From Macrotis lagotis (lineage: Eukaryota > Chordata > Mammalia > Peramelemorphia > Peramelidae), in the NCBI RefSeq assembly GCF_037893015.1, contig NC_133658.1, positions 139,853,822 through 139,917,821 of the forward strand: a stretch of 64,000 bases of DNA, read 5' to 3'. The position numbers and the translations under genes are program-made. The notes under the pieces were generated by a model, which saw nothing but the letters and a program-made list of their open reading frames with translations, ran no database searches and was not told where the DNA came from. Each line of letters opens with the position of its first letter. The stretch's first letter is position 1. Below, in pieces: positions 53,701 to 64,000 of this stretch.

Positions 53701-53852
53701 TTTTTAGGTTTTTTTTTGCAAGGCAAATGGGGTTAAGTGGCTTGCCCAAGGCCACACAGCTAGGTAATTATTAAGTGTCTGAGACTGGATTTGAACCCAG
53801 GTGCTCCTGATTCCAGGGCTCGTGCTTTATCCACTATGCCACCTAGCCACCC
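53701..53852 (-). mobile_element. WSINE1-like SINE
   Basis: Antisense; short target duplication CGATTT on both sides (about 53692 and 53853). Confidence 0.9.
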
Positions 53853-54599
53853 CGATTTTTAAAAGTTTTAATATTATTTTAAATCCAAGTATTTCTAGTT
53901 TGGCAATAGAAATGTCCAGAATGGCAAAGTCTCCATCCTTCATTTTTTCCCCCATCTCTCTACACCCCCCCCCCCAAAAAATTAAGGTAACATTTATAGA
54001 AATCTTGAATAAATAACATGTCATAAAATGATAAAACACAGTATTGAGTTGATGTTTTACTGAATCTAATAAAAAAAAATCAGTCAATCTTTCAGGAATG
54101 CCTCTGGAGAACCATACTTTTTAAATCTTCCATCCATCCCTTTTGAACTATTCATTTCTTCCCCAAGCCCAACAATGACAGGTGATCTGAAGTAATCCAC
54201 AAGGGACCTCATTCGAAGCTCTGATCAATTATCTTATCTTTTCAAGAGATGGGAAAAAGAAAACATTGCTTTTACCTGAGTCAATACTCCATCTTCTTCA
54301 GGAGGTAGAGAAGACATGACCTTAAACCCTACTAGTTTGGTTGTACATGTAAAACTGAGATCATATTACTTCCTCATGGAGGGGGAGGTAGGAAAATGTG
54401 GACCTCAAAAGCTTACAGAAAGAGGGAAAGTTAAGTTTGATTATCACTTTTAATCTATTTTTCTCAAGGAAGACCTTAACTTTTGTTCTTGACCTTCTAA
54501 CCAGTTTCCTAAAGAGTGAAATGTTTGGGGCTGAAGGAAACAATATGCTTTAATCTTTTCAATTGTACTAAATATGAAAATTTTAATATGTTTTCACAC

Positions 54600-55085
54600 T
54601 TCATCTACCACTTGGGTCCAGTGCTATCTTTTGCAGAAGACCTTTCCAGATCTCTCCTAGAGGCTCCCTTCTGAAGTGCCCTGTCATCCACTTTGCATAT
54701 ATCTGAATATAGCAATTTATGCATACATTGTCTCTACCATTAATCTGTAAATTTATTTGGGCAGGGAATGATTTTGATTTTTCTTTGCAAAGTAATTGGT
54801 GGCTGTTGTTGTCTGACTCTTTATGACTCTGTGACCAAAGCACATCAATTCTGACCATAGAGCTTTCTTGCCAAAGATACTGGCGTGGTCTGCCATCTCT
54901 TTCTTCAGTAAATCAAGACAAACAGAAGTTAAGTGACTTGCCCAGGGTCATACAGCTAGTGTCTGAGTGGCACATTTAATTCAAGTCTTCCTGGCTCTAG
55001 GACACTAGCTTCTTCCTCAGTATTTGGTACATAGTTTACATTTAATAAATGCTAATGATTGCTTAACTGGACTGAGGAATATATG
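54600..55085 (+). mobile_element. L2 LINE 3' end, interrupted
   Basis: aagacctttccagatctctc, tctgtaaatttatttgggca, then after a SINE agtttacatttaataaatgc. Confidence 0.75.
54795..55015 (-). mobile_element. Mar1-type SINE
   Basis: Antisense: ctgttgttgtctgactcttt, tcttgccaaagatactggcg, gacttgcccagggtcataca. Inserted in the L2. Confidence 0.8.
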
Positions 55086-55285
55086 AAGTAAACAAGAAAA
55101 TAATATTCACAGTGACTATGCCCCCTCTTCTGTCTTTGCAGAAGTGGGGGACAATGAATGTGGAATATTTTGTATATTGTCAGACAGTGTTCATGTTTTG
55201 ATTTATTTTACTCTTACAAACAGTTTTTTCTTGTTGGTTTTCTCAATTTAAGGTGTGGTTTATTAGCTAGGAGTGAGAGGTAACC

Positions 55286-55435
55286 TTTTTTTATTTTTTT
55301 AGTTTTTGTAAGGTTAAGTGGCTTGCCCAAGGGCACACAGCTAGGTAATTATTAAGTTTCTGAGGTCAGATTTGAACTCAGGGACTCCTGACTCCAGGGC
55401 CAGTGCTCTATCCACTGTGCCACCTAGCTGCCCTA
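55286..55435 (-). mobile_element. WSINE1-like SINE
   Basis: Antisense with target-site duplications GAGAGGTAACC (55275-55285) and GAGAGGCAACC (55436-55446). Confidence 0.92.
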
Positions 55436-55479
55436 GAGAGGCAACCATTTTAAAATAAAGGTGAAATAGAAAGACATCC

Positions 55480-55700
55480 ATAGAACAGAGTTTTGAATTT
55501 GGAACCAGGGAAATGGATTAGAATACCACTACTCAGGGTAAGCTACTTAACCTCTCTGTCTCAGTTTCCCCATCTGTAAATTGGGGAAAATTATATTTTC
55601 TTCATAAAATAGGGTAAGTTTACCTAAGGATTTTTTATGAAGCTTGAAAGATATTATGGATATAAAAAACTTTGTAAACATTAAAAGTATTATATAGATG
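55480..55700 (+). mobile_element. MIR-like SINE
   Basis: gtaagctacttaacctctct, gtctcagtttccccatctgt, then a decayed 3' half. Confidence 0.65.
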
Positions 55701-55781
55701 TTAGAATATAGGAAATATATCTGTAATATCAATGATACAGAGAATTTTTAGATGAGCAAATTCCTTCAGCCAATATAGGTA

Positions 55782-56450
55782 AGTGCAGCAGATAGAGCAT
55801 CAGCTCTGGAGACTGGAGGATCTGACTTCAAATCCAGCCTCAGACACTTGACCCTTGTTGAACCCAAAGAGTGAAATGGAGACCAGAATTTGATAAGTTT
55901 GGAGATCTTTAATATCCCCAGGGACTGCCTGGGGATGATGAGAACCCAAATCAGAAAGTACCTGAGTGTTCAGGGGATAGGGTTTTTATAGTGTTTTGAG
56001 GGGGGGGGGTACTGAGAGCAAGCAGGATACAGAAGCAAAGACAGCAGTTAGATATATTTTTTTGTCATACTACTACAAACATATGTAAACATATAGCTCA
56101 GTATAGATAGAGGGCTAGACAGAGTAGGAAAAGGGTCAGGGTCTCTGTGTTATGTCTGAACATATTTCCTGAGACAGAGGGAGTCACATATTCATGGGCT
56201 TCCCCCAAGTTTGAGGCAGTGTGACCTTGGACAAGTCCCTTAACCCTGAGTGCCTTTCATCCAGGCCCATCTCCAGTCCTCCTGATTCATATCTGGCCAC
56301 TGGATCTTAGATGGCTGTGGAGGAGAAAGTGAGACTGATGACTTAGCATAGCATTCCCTCATTCAAATCCAATTCATATGTTTGTCATGGCATCACCTCC
56401 CTGATGCTATGGTCTTCTTTGAGAACAAGGGAGGAACAACCACTACCATA
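55782..56450 (+). mobile_element. Mar1-type composite SINE split by unidentified sequence
   Basis: Head cagcagatagagcatcagct to cctcagacacttgaccc, then about 355 bases of unrelated sequence (55857-56212), then gtgtgaccttggacaagtcc to the 3' end catcacctccctgatgctat. Confidence 0.65.
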
Positions 56451-56784
56451 ATCCCTTCACTTTAGATTGACCTAGAATACTGAGAGGTTAAAGTAGTTGT
56501 CCAGTCCCATGAACAGTATTTGTCTGATGCAAGACTTGAAAATGTGTCTTCCTAGTTCTCTATTCATTATGACATAGTGCCTCTCTGTTATTTATTTTAT
56601 AAATTTATTATTTGATTATAAAAATTTTGGTATTTGAAAAAAGCACTTTTTGGGTGGCTGGTAAATTCTGACTGTTGAGAGACTGGGTGAAAATTCTGAG
56701 GTGAAACAATGCTTTGCAAACTGCCTCATCTACGCTAAATTAAGTTGGTGATATATTAAGTGAAGGAGTCAGGAAAACTCATCT

Positions 56785-56970
56785 TTATAAGTGCAAACTT
56801 GGTCTCAGGCACTCACTGGTTGAGTGACCCTGGGCAAATCACTTTACCCTGTTTGCTTCAGTCTCCTTATCTGTCAAATGAACCAGAGAAGGAAATGGCA
56901 AAACAATACTTTCTGCTAAGGAAACCCCAAAAAGGGTCAGGGTCTGACCCAACTAAACAATAACAATGTC
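56785..56970 (+). mobile_element. Mar1-type (tRNA-RTE) SINE
   Basis: Sense: ctcaggcactcactggttga, aaccagagaaggaaatggca, and an end with gacccaactaaacaataaca. Confidence 0.75.
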
Positions 56971-57239
56971 ATGGTGTCACCTCTTTGATGTCATGATCCA
57001 CTTTGAGAATGGACCACTGTCAATACCACTATCACCAACAATGTAAAGACAGCCAATGCTCTGATAGTTGGACTTTAAGACAGAAATCCTACAAGTGGAA
57101 TTTCACTTTATAACTTATTAATACTACAACCTAGGAAGTTAAACCCCTTCTCATCCCTGGGTTTTTTCCCCAGTCCTTCTGAAGGATTTACCTAATCCCT
57201 ACATTAGTCAGCCCCCCCCCCCCCATCCCTCCAACCCAG

Positions 57240-57345
57240 GGTTATTTTCATATACTTTGTATTTGCTTATCAGGGACACTGATAGAATGTAAAGGCCTTG
57301 AAAGCAGGGGCTGTTTCATGTCTATCTCCCAGCACAATTACTGGC
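57240..57345 (+). mobile_element. L2 LINE 3' end
   Basis: gaatgtaaaggccttgaaag, caggggctgtttcatgtcta, cagcacaattactggcac. Confidence 0.65.
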
Positions 57346-57679
57346 ACTCCTGAACCAATCTGGCAGAATGAATCCATAAGAGGGGTCTTGTTAATGTTTT
57401 TTAATACCCTAAAGACTGGGGGAAGAAAACACTTTGTAAAGGGATTTAGTGCTAAGTATCTATTGGCTTATTGTAATTATTCAGACCTGATGTTCAGTCC
57501 TGAAAGATCTGAGCTTTTAATAATGTACTAATCCTAACCCTATGCATTTGTAGCCTTGACCAGTACCAAAAGCCAGAAACCACTCTTCCAAAGTAAACTG
57601 AAAACAGTTGGAAAGTAATCCTAAATATGAAGCATATTTAACCTATTTTCTTGAAGCAAGATGGTGGTGGAAAAAATGC

Positions 57680-57860
57680 AAAGAAAATGTGAGTTCAAAT
57701 ATGACCTCAGAAGATTACTAGCTGTGGGAAAGTCATTTAACATCTATTTGCCTCAGTTTCCTCATCTGTAAAATGGGGTAAGCACAGTACCTATTTTTCA
57801 GGGCTGTCAGGAGGACAAAATGAGGTAATATTTGTAAAATGCTCATTCCCTTCCCCCTCA
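57680..57860 (+). mobile_element. MIR-like SINE
   Basis: agttcaaatatgacctcaga, tgcctcagtttcctcatctg, taaaatggggtaagcacagt. Confidence 0.7.
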
Positions 57861-58199
57861 TCAAAACAAGTTCTATATATATAAATGTCTTACTAAAAGG
57901 ACATCTTTGTTTCAAGGTCCTGTCTCCTCTGGGACCTTGCCCTATTGATAATTCCTGGGAGGAAGAGAAGGGATTAGAGTTAACATTCCTCTTTTTTTCT
58001 CCCTAACACCTCACCCATCCACCAACCCAGATAAGAATAGTAGAAGGTCAGAAAGAATCAGATAGCTAAATGTTGAGATTGATGTTATTATGGAAAAAAT
58101 AGAAGGCTCTACATAAAAGATTCATAATTTCACCCACAATCATAGATGTTATACTATAGAAATGCCAATTATATTTAATGTTTGTTAAATTATGAATAA

Positions 58200-58448
58200 G
58201 AAGCTAAGTGGCTCAGTGGATAGAGTGCTGGGTCTTAAGTAAGGAAGACCTGAGTTTAAATCCAGCCTCAGACACTTACTAGCTGTGAGCCTGGGCAAAG
58301 TATGTCACCCTCTTTGCCTCAGTTTCTCCATCTGCAATATAAGCTAGAGAAGGGAAATGAAAAACCACTCTAGTATCCTTGTCAAGAAAACCCCACAGGG
58401 GCTCATAAAGAATCAGACAAAACTGAAAACAACTGAACAGCATCAAAT
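58200..58448 (+). mobile_element. Mar1-type (tRNA-RTE) SINE
   Basis: Near full-length sense copy: gctaagtggctcagtggata, cagacacttactagctgtga, tcaagaaaaccccacagggg, aactgaaaacaactgaacag. Confidence 0.85.
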
Positions 58449-58570
58449 TATGAATTAAAAACTTAATCAAACAAACAAAAAAATAATCTCCACTTCTACA
58501 TCTTCAGTTTCTCCCTTTCTACTGGCTCCTTCCTAATGGTCTACAAACATAATCAAGTCTCCTGTCTTTC

Positions 58571-58720
58571 TTTTTTTAAGGTTTTTGCAAGGCAAATGGG
58601 GTTAAGTGGCTTGCCCAAGGCCATACAACCAGGTAATTATTAAGTGTCTGAGGCCAAATTTGAACTAGGGACTCCTGACTCCAGGGCCAGTGCTCTGTCC
58701 ACTGCACCACCTAGCCGCCC
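58571..58720 (-). mobile_element. WSINE1-like SINE
   Basis: Antisense; CCTGTCTTT flanks it on both sides. Confidence 0.9.
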
Positions 58721-58729
58721 TGTCTTTTT

Positions 58730-59322
58730 TTTTTTAGATTGTATTTATTTTGAGTTTTACAATTTTCCCCCCATTCTTGCTTCTCTCCCCCAACCCCCAC
58801 AGATGGCATTCTGTTGGTGTTTACATTGGTTCCATGTTATACATTGATCTCAGTTGAATGTGATGCCAGAGAAATCATATCCTTAAGGAAGAAAAAAATA
58901 AAGCATGAGATAGTAAAATTACAGAATAATGTAACTTTTTTTCTAATTTTACAGTAATAGTCTTTGGTCTTTGTTCAAAGTCCATAATTCTTTCTCTGGA
59001 TACAGATGGTATTCTCCATTGTTGCACTGAAGAGATGAGCAAGCCCATCAAGGCTGATCATCACCCCCACGTTGCTGTTTTTCTGGTTCTGTTCATCTCG
59101 TTCATCCATGCAAATCCCTCCAGGCTTCCCTGAATTCCCGTCCCTCCTGGTTTCTAATAGAGCAATAGTGTTCCATGACATACATATACCAGTTTGCTAA
59201 GCCATTCTCCAAATGAAGGACATTCACTTGATTTCCAATTTTCTGCCACCACAAACAGGACTGCTATATTTTTGTACAAGTGATGTTTTTACCCTTTTTC
59301 ATAATCTCTTCAGGGGAAGTTT
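58730..59322 (-). mobile_element. 5'-truncated L1, ORF2 C terminus plus 3' UTR
   Basis: Antisense: ttgagttttacaattttccc, ccataattctttctctggat, gttccatgacatacatatac. The right flank TTTCCTGTCTT matches the CCTGTCTT on the left, where the SINE sits, so the two insertions share one site. Confidence 0.85.
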
Positions 59323-59874
59323 CCTGTCTTAAAAAAAAAAACACAAACCTTTTCTTTGATCCTAAACCCCTCAACCTATAACTCTGTATTTTGTCTCCCC
59401 TTTTGCTTCTAGAATTCTAAAATGAATTTTTTACATACATCAATGACTCTTTCTCCTTATCTTTTCCAAGCACAATTCTTTCTGCACTCTTTGAGAAGTC
59501 CCTCACTCACAAATGATTTCAATTGCATAATTCAGTAATTTTTCATGTTTTCATTAGTCTGGTATTACTAATTAATCCCTTCTTTTAGAGCTGTTTTTCT
59601 GATCCTCTTCCTACTTGTTTGGCAATTCCTTCTTAATCTCCTCTTGGGTTCACCAATCTTCTAAAACCTATAAATCCCTAAGTTTTGAAGGCAACAAAGT
59701 TCTAAGGGGGATACATACTAGGTATGTAATTTGCTAATGCAAAGGTATGGAGCTGAGAGGAGTGATATTATGTGAGATAGTAAGATCAAATGTTATCACT
59801 TCTATCTCCCCAACTGTCAGTAAAAGGTCTTCTTACCTTGTGATCACTCCAGTTAAAGTCTTCTTTTGGGGGTG

Positions 59875-60170
59875 GGGGGGCAATCAAGGTTAAGTGGTTT
59901 GTCCAGGGTCACACAACTATTAACTGTCTGTAGACAATATTTGAACACACATGAACTCCTTTATCACATTACCTAGTGCTCTCTCCATTGGAGCAACATT
60001 TTTTAAGCTTTCTGGTCTCTGGACCCCTTTATATTCTTCTTCTTTTTGCTTTTTTGCAATTAAACAACTTGGTTTACAACTAGGTAATCATTAAGTATCT
60101 GAGGCCAAATTTAAACTCAGTCCTTTTGATTTCAGGGCCAGTGCTCTCCCCACTAGCTTTATACCCTTAA
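59875..60170 (-). mobile_element. Two decayed SINE copies
   Basis: Antisense traces gtttgtccagggtcacacaa (about 59900) and ctaggtaatcattaagtatc (about 60082) to agggccagtgctctccccac. Confidence 0.55.
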
Positions 60171-60339
60171 AAATTGAGGACCCTCTAAAAACTTTTATGT
60201 AATATTGATATCTAATGTATTAAAAAATTAAAATGTCTTAATCATAAAAAGCTTTGAGGAGCTATGGAAGGAGACTAAGTAGTGAGACATTTAGGAGGAA
60301 AACCAAGAGAACAGTGTCACAATTAAACTAGAGGAGAGA

Positions 60340-61195
60340 GAATATCCAGGAGGTTTTTTTATTATCTAATGCTGCAGAGGTCAAGAAGGATGATTAAGAA
60401 ACTGTTATAATTAGATACACCAATGAAGAGATTATTGATATTTTTGAAAAGTGCAGTTTTTAGTTGAGTAATGAGGTTAGAAACCAGATGGTAGAGGGTA
60501 TATTGAGAGCACAGAGGCACTGAAGTATGCACAGGCAGATGACTTGATCAAGACACTTACTGGAAAAAAGGGCAGCAAAGATATAGGATAACTAGCAAAT
60601 GACAGGATCTAGTGAGGGATTGCCTTTTAAGGATAGGGAACTTGGAATGTTTGTGGGCAGCAGGGAAGGAACCAACAGATGGAGAGAAGCTCCACGGGCA
60701 AGACAAAAGGGGATGGGATCAAGGGTACATGTGGGGTTGGTGGTATTGGTCTTTGTTAATGGTCTGGTGGTGTGAGATTGAGGAGAAAAGATCCTAGACT
60801 TTAGCACAGAACGTGGCAACTAATAACTGCCTAATAATGGTTATTGTCTGACTCACAGAAAAAGTTTGGCAGATACTCTGGAAGTACACCAGGATAAGTT
60901 AGGGAGAAGTGTAAGGTTAGTCTTATTTGTGGACCCAGATCACTCACTTGCATGAATTTCTTAAGCTTGTTCACTTAGAGAACAGATGCAGAGAAGGTGG
61001 GAATAATCCAGGGGTGAGGTTTGATAGGGTATGAGTGTCAATAAAGGATACAAGGAATTTGAAAACCAAGTGTCAGGATGAAATGTTTTACTCCAATGTT
61101 GAGATTGGAAAGGAAGTTAAGGAGAACAGGAATAATGCCTGGGAAAGTAATAAGTGATGGTCTTAGAAGTGAGGACAAAGAATAGGTTTAGGAGA
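60340..61195. repeat. Ancient dispersed repeat, family not certain
   Basis: tgctgcagaggtcaagaagg and tgagtaatgaggttagaaac recall a very old mammalian interspersed repeat; no ORF of interest. Confidence 0.35.
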
Positions 61196-61200
61196 AAAGG

Positions 61201-61928
61201 TGTAAACTCATCCAACCTTTCTGGAGAGCAATTTGGAATTATGCTCAAAGGGCAACAAAAATGTGCATACCCTTTGACCCAGCAATACCACTACTGGGTC
61301 TATAACTTGAAGAGATTATGAAAAGGGTAAAAACATCACTTGCACAAAAGTATTCATAGCCTCCCTGTTTGTGGTGGCAAAGAACTGGAAATTGAGTGAA
61401 CGTTCATCAATTGGAGAATGGCTTAATGAACTGTGGTTTATGTATGTCATGGAACACTATTGTTCCATTAGGAAGAGGGAAGAGATGGGAATTCAGGGAA
61501 GCCTAGAAGGATTTGCATGAACTGATGCTGAGATAAGCAGAACCAGAACATTGCATACCCTAACAGCAATATGGGGTGGTCAACCTTAATGGATTTGCTC
61601 ATTCTATCAGTGCAACAATCAGGGACAATTTTGGGCTATCTGAGATGGGAGAATACCATCTGTATCCAGAGAAAGAATTGTGGAGTTTGAACAAAGACCA
61701 AAGACTATTAACTTTAATTAAAAAAAAAAACCTGTTATCTTATTATGTAATTTTGCTCATACTTTTTTCCCCCTTAAGGCTATTTCTCTCTCATCACATT
61801 CAACTTAGATCAATGATTACCATGGAAATAATGTAAAGACTAATAGACTGCCTTCTGTGGGGGGTGGGGGGAGGGAAGCAAGATTAGGGGAAAAAAATTA
61901 TAAAATGCAAAATAAATAAAGAAAAAAG
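61201..61928 (+). mobile_element. 5'-truncated L1, ORF2 C terminus plus 3' UTR
   Basis: aactcatccaacctttctgg, ccctttgacccagcaatacc, to an AATAAATAAA tail. AGAAAAGG flanks both ends. Confidence 0.87.
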
Positions 61929-62444
61929 AAGAAAAGGCATAGGGAGATGAATTGTCAAAGTGGAACACAGGTATGATTAAAGATATGACCACCCCTAAAG
62001 ATAGCTGAGTGGAAGAATAGGTCATGAAGGTTAAGAAGTTTGGGAGTTTGAAGGGACAATAATATATATGTGACATTCTAACTTACCTTATTACATTCCA
62101 TATTTCAGAAAAACTATGCTAACTATTTCTTGGTCTTGTTATCTACTGTTTTTCCACCCCTATTTCTTATTATTTAAGGTTCTTGAAATCTTTTTCCTTT
62201 TTGACAACCCTAGTTCAATTCTTCATAAATACAGAAGAGATCTTAAGCCAATTAGTCTCAACTTTTCATTTAACAGTTAAGGGAACTGAAGTTGACTGAG
62301 CTTTCTCTAACTTTTTCTGTGTGTGTGTATATACACACATATACATAAATAAAATATGTAATGTATGTGTTTATATTTATAAATGTTTTCTCCCTTTCCC
62401 AGTTAAAAGTTATAGGAATATTGACCTCAGAAATTATCTAGTTC

Positions 62445-62610
62445 AGCGGTCAAACTCAATCAGAAATTTGGGTCTACTAATCTATACATAAAAATCCTTG
62501 CATATTGTAAGAAAATGTAATATGCTTTATTGTATTTGCTTTGCTAAATATTTCCAATTACATTTTAACCTGGTTTGGCAGCACTCTGGAGTATGGAGGC
62601 CAGACACTTC
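62445..62610. mobile_element. hAT-like DNA transposon fragment
   Basis: gcggtcaaactcaatcagaa and ccaattacattttaacctgg, ggtttggcagcactctggag; related in pattern to 33646-33855. Confidence 0.45.
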
Positions 62611-63029
62611 TGTTCTACTATAAATGTCTTATTCTGAGAAATTGAGACCTGCTGAGTATCCTCACAGCGGCTGTCTTGCTACCTCTTCAGAGTTTTAGTG
62701 TACTTTGCATGGGCCTATCATACTTGGGAACAAGCAATAACTTCCAAACCTATCTACCCCCATTCCCCACTAAAGGCTCCTCAAGGACAAGTAGTAGATA
62801 ATATTTCATCACAATCCCTAAAACAAATACTTAGAATCTGTTGTCAAATACATTGCTAAATGGATAGAAACTTGACAAGTATCCACAAAGGTTATTAGCT
62901 TTTGTTTTTGAATTAGAAGCCAAAAAGGGTACTCTTTGAAATGAGATTTTATCTGTATTATCTTAAGATATACCTCAATAAAGGCAGAGAAAACACAAGT
63001 AAACACACCCACGTGCACACCCTGAAACT

Positions 63030-63205
63030 TCATCAGAGTGGGAAGCCCCTGGTAATTTCCTCCACCAATCCAGACATTAGTTCCTTCTTTGCAACTAAAT
63101 TTTGTGGAACACTGACTTCCCCAAGGACACATAGCATCAGAAAGGGCATTTGAAACTTGGTCTCCTTTGACTACCAGATCAGGCCAGTTCCCCATCTACT
63201 GCAGC
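63030..63205 (-). mobile_element. MIR-like SINE
   Basis: Antisense: actgacttccccaaggacac, catttgaaacttggtctcct, gttccccatctactgcagc. Confidence 0.55.
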
Positions 63206-63329
63206 AAATTGTTTCCTGTATTCTTTTTTTTTTTTTTTTGGGGGGGGGAAGGTATGTAGAGAGAAAAAGAGGTAATAAGAGACTAGAAAAATGTTACATA
63301 TGAAAATTCAAGTTGAAACAGTCATGTTA

Positions 63330-63800
63330 GATACCCTTTGATCCAGGCATATACTAGGCTTGTGTAACTAAAGGAGGTAAAAGACACTTTCTATATTCTT
63401 CAAAATATTCATAGCAGTACTTTTTGTAATGATAAACTTGAAAGTGGGTGTCCATCAAAGGAGACTGTAAACAAACTATGGTACATAATGTATCTTAAAC
63501 AGTGGTAAATATAAAGAATTAAGAGAAGTAAGGGGAGGACTTTTATGAACCAATTCAGTATGAAGCAGAACCAAGAAAAATATACAAATAGCTATAATGT
63601 AAATTCAAAGTACAAAACCCTGAAACCCAATTATCACGAATTTAAAATTATGATGTTTGACCCCAAGAAGAGATCAGAAAATGTATCTCCCTCTCTTATT
63701 CACAAGGGTGGAGCATTATGAGTGTGAAACAATTAAAATACTATCAGGCTTAGCAGAGGTATAAGTTTAGCTTTACAGAAGAGTCTAGCTTTCCTCCTCC
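63330..63800 (+). mobile_element. Old L1 ORF2 C-terminal/3' fragment
   Basis: gataccctttgatccaggca, tattcatagcagtacttttt, tgggtgtccatcaaaggaga follow L1 order with much divergence. Confidence 0.6.
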
Positions 63801-64000
63801 CTTTTAAACTTCTGGTTAGAAAAATGGATAGTTTGAGAAAGAAAAGTGATGAAAAATCAAAAAATGTTAAAAAAGAATCCATTTCTGGGGGAAGCAGAAT
63901 AGCTAGTTGTTCCTAACAGAAGGAAAAGGGAGAAATAGCTGGTACAGGGGCAATCAATCCTGCCTCATAATGGAATAAGAAACTGTTACAAGATATAGAA

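Noticed and set aside
55857-56212. Possible solo LTR inside a Mar1-type SINE
   Set aside because: An unrelated block splits the SINE, but I see no clear TG/CA ends or target duplication, so no LTR call is made.
23644-64000. LSM1 or BAG4 exons expected next to STAR
   Set aside because: No translated segment resembled either protein; absent from the window as far as I can see.

Overview
The window is nuclear DNA from a mammal. Dozens of copies of a short tRNA-derived SINE ending in a TTGCCTTGCAAAAACCT-type tail (WSINE1/Mar1-like), together with older Mar1-type SINEs, MIR, L2, L1 and ORF1-only HAL1-like elements, point to a marsupial. The abundance of the WSINE1-type copies suggests an Australian lineage, perhaps a dasyuromorph; that narrower placement is inference.

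Layout. (1) 1-12015: the last eight coding exons of ASH2L on the + strand, encoding about 343 residues to the natural stop, then a 3' UTR with an AATAAA signal. (2) 12016-15457: a short gap between two genes that converge tail to tail. (3) 15458-23228: a complete seven-exon STAR gene on the - strand, 285 codons plus stop, the same length as human STAR. Upstream lies a recognisable proximal promoter (TATA-like box, SF-1-like sites, GATA box). The ASH2L-STAR neighbourhood matches human 8p11.23. (4) 23420-64000: a long, repeat-filled stretch. LSM1, the next gene in human, is not seen before the window ends. The only plausible coding sequence here is an unrecognised single-exon 89-codon membrane-protein ORF at 42075-42344.

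The most unusual structure is at 44.1-52.4 kb. Two ORF1-only LINE elements (HAL1-like) lie head to tail. The second is enclosed, together with an L1 3' end and a SINE, in one 15-bp target-site duplication. It also contains three antisense SINE segments, two of which carry a strong excess of A-to-G changes on the element's sense strand, as would be left by RNA editing before reverse transcription. A separate 102-bp segment at 47968-48069 is an exact inverted copy of 24447-24548, although the SINEs next to the two copies are clearly different.

ASH2L (a chromatin methyltransferase subunit) and STAR (a mitochondrial cholesterol-transfer protein) are not functionally linked; they are neighbours by conserved synteny. 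All repeat names are from by-eye recognition, without a database search, and repeat ends are approximate unless a target-site duplication is given.
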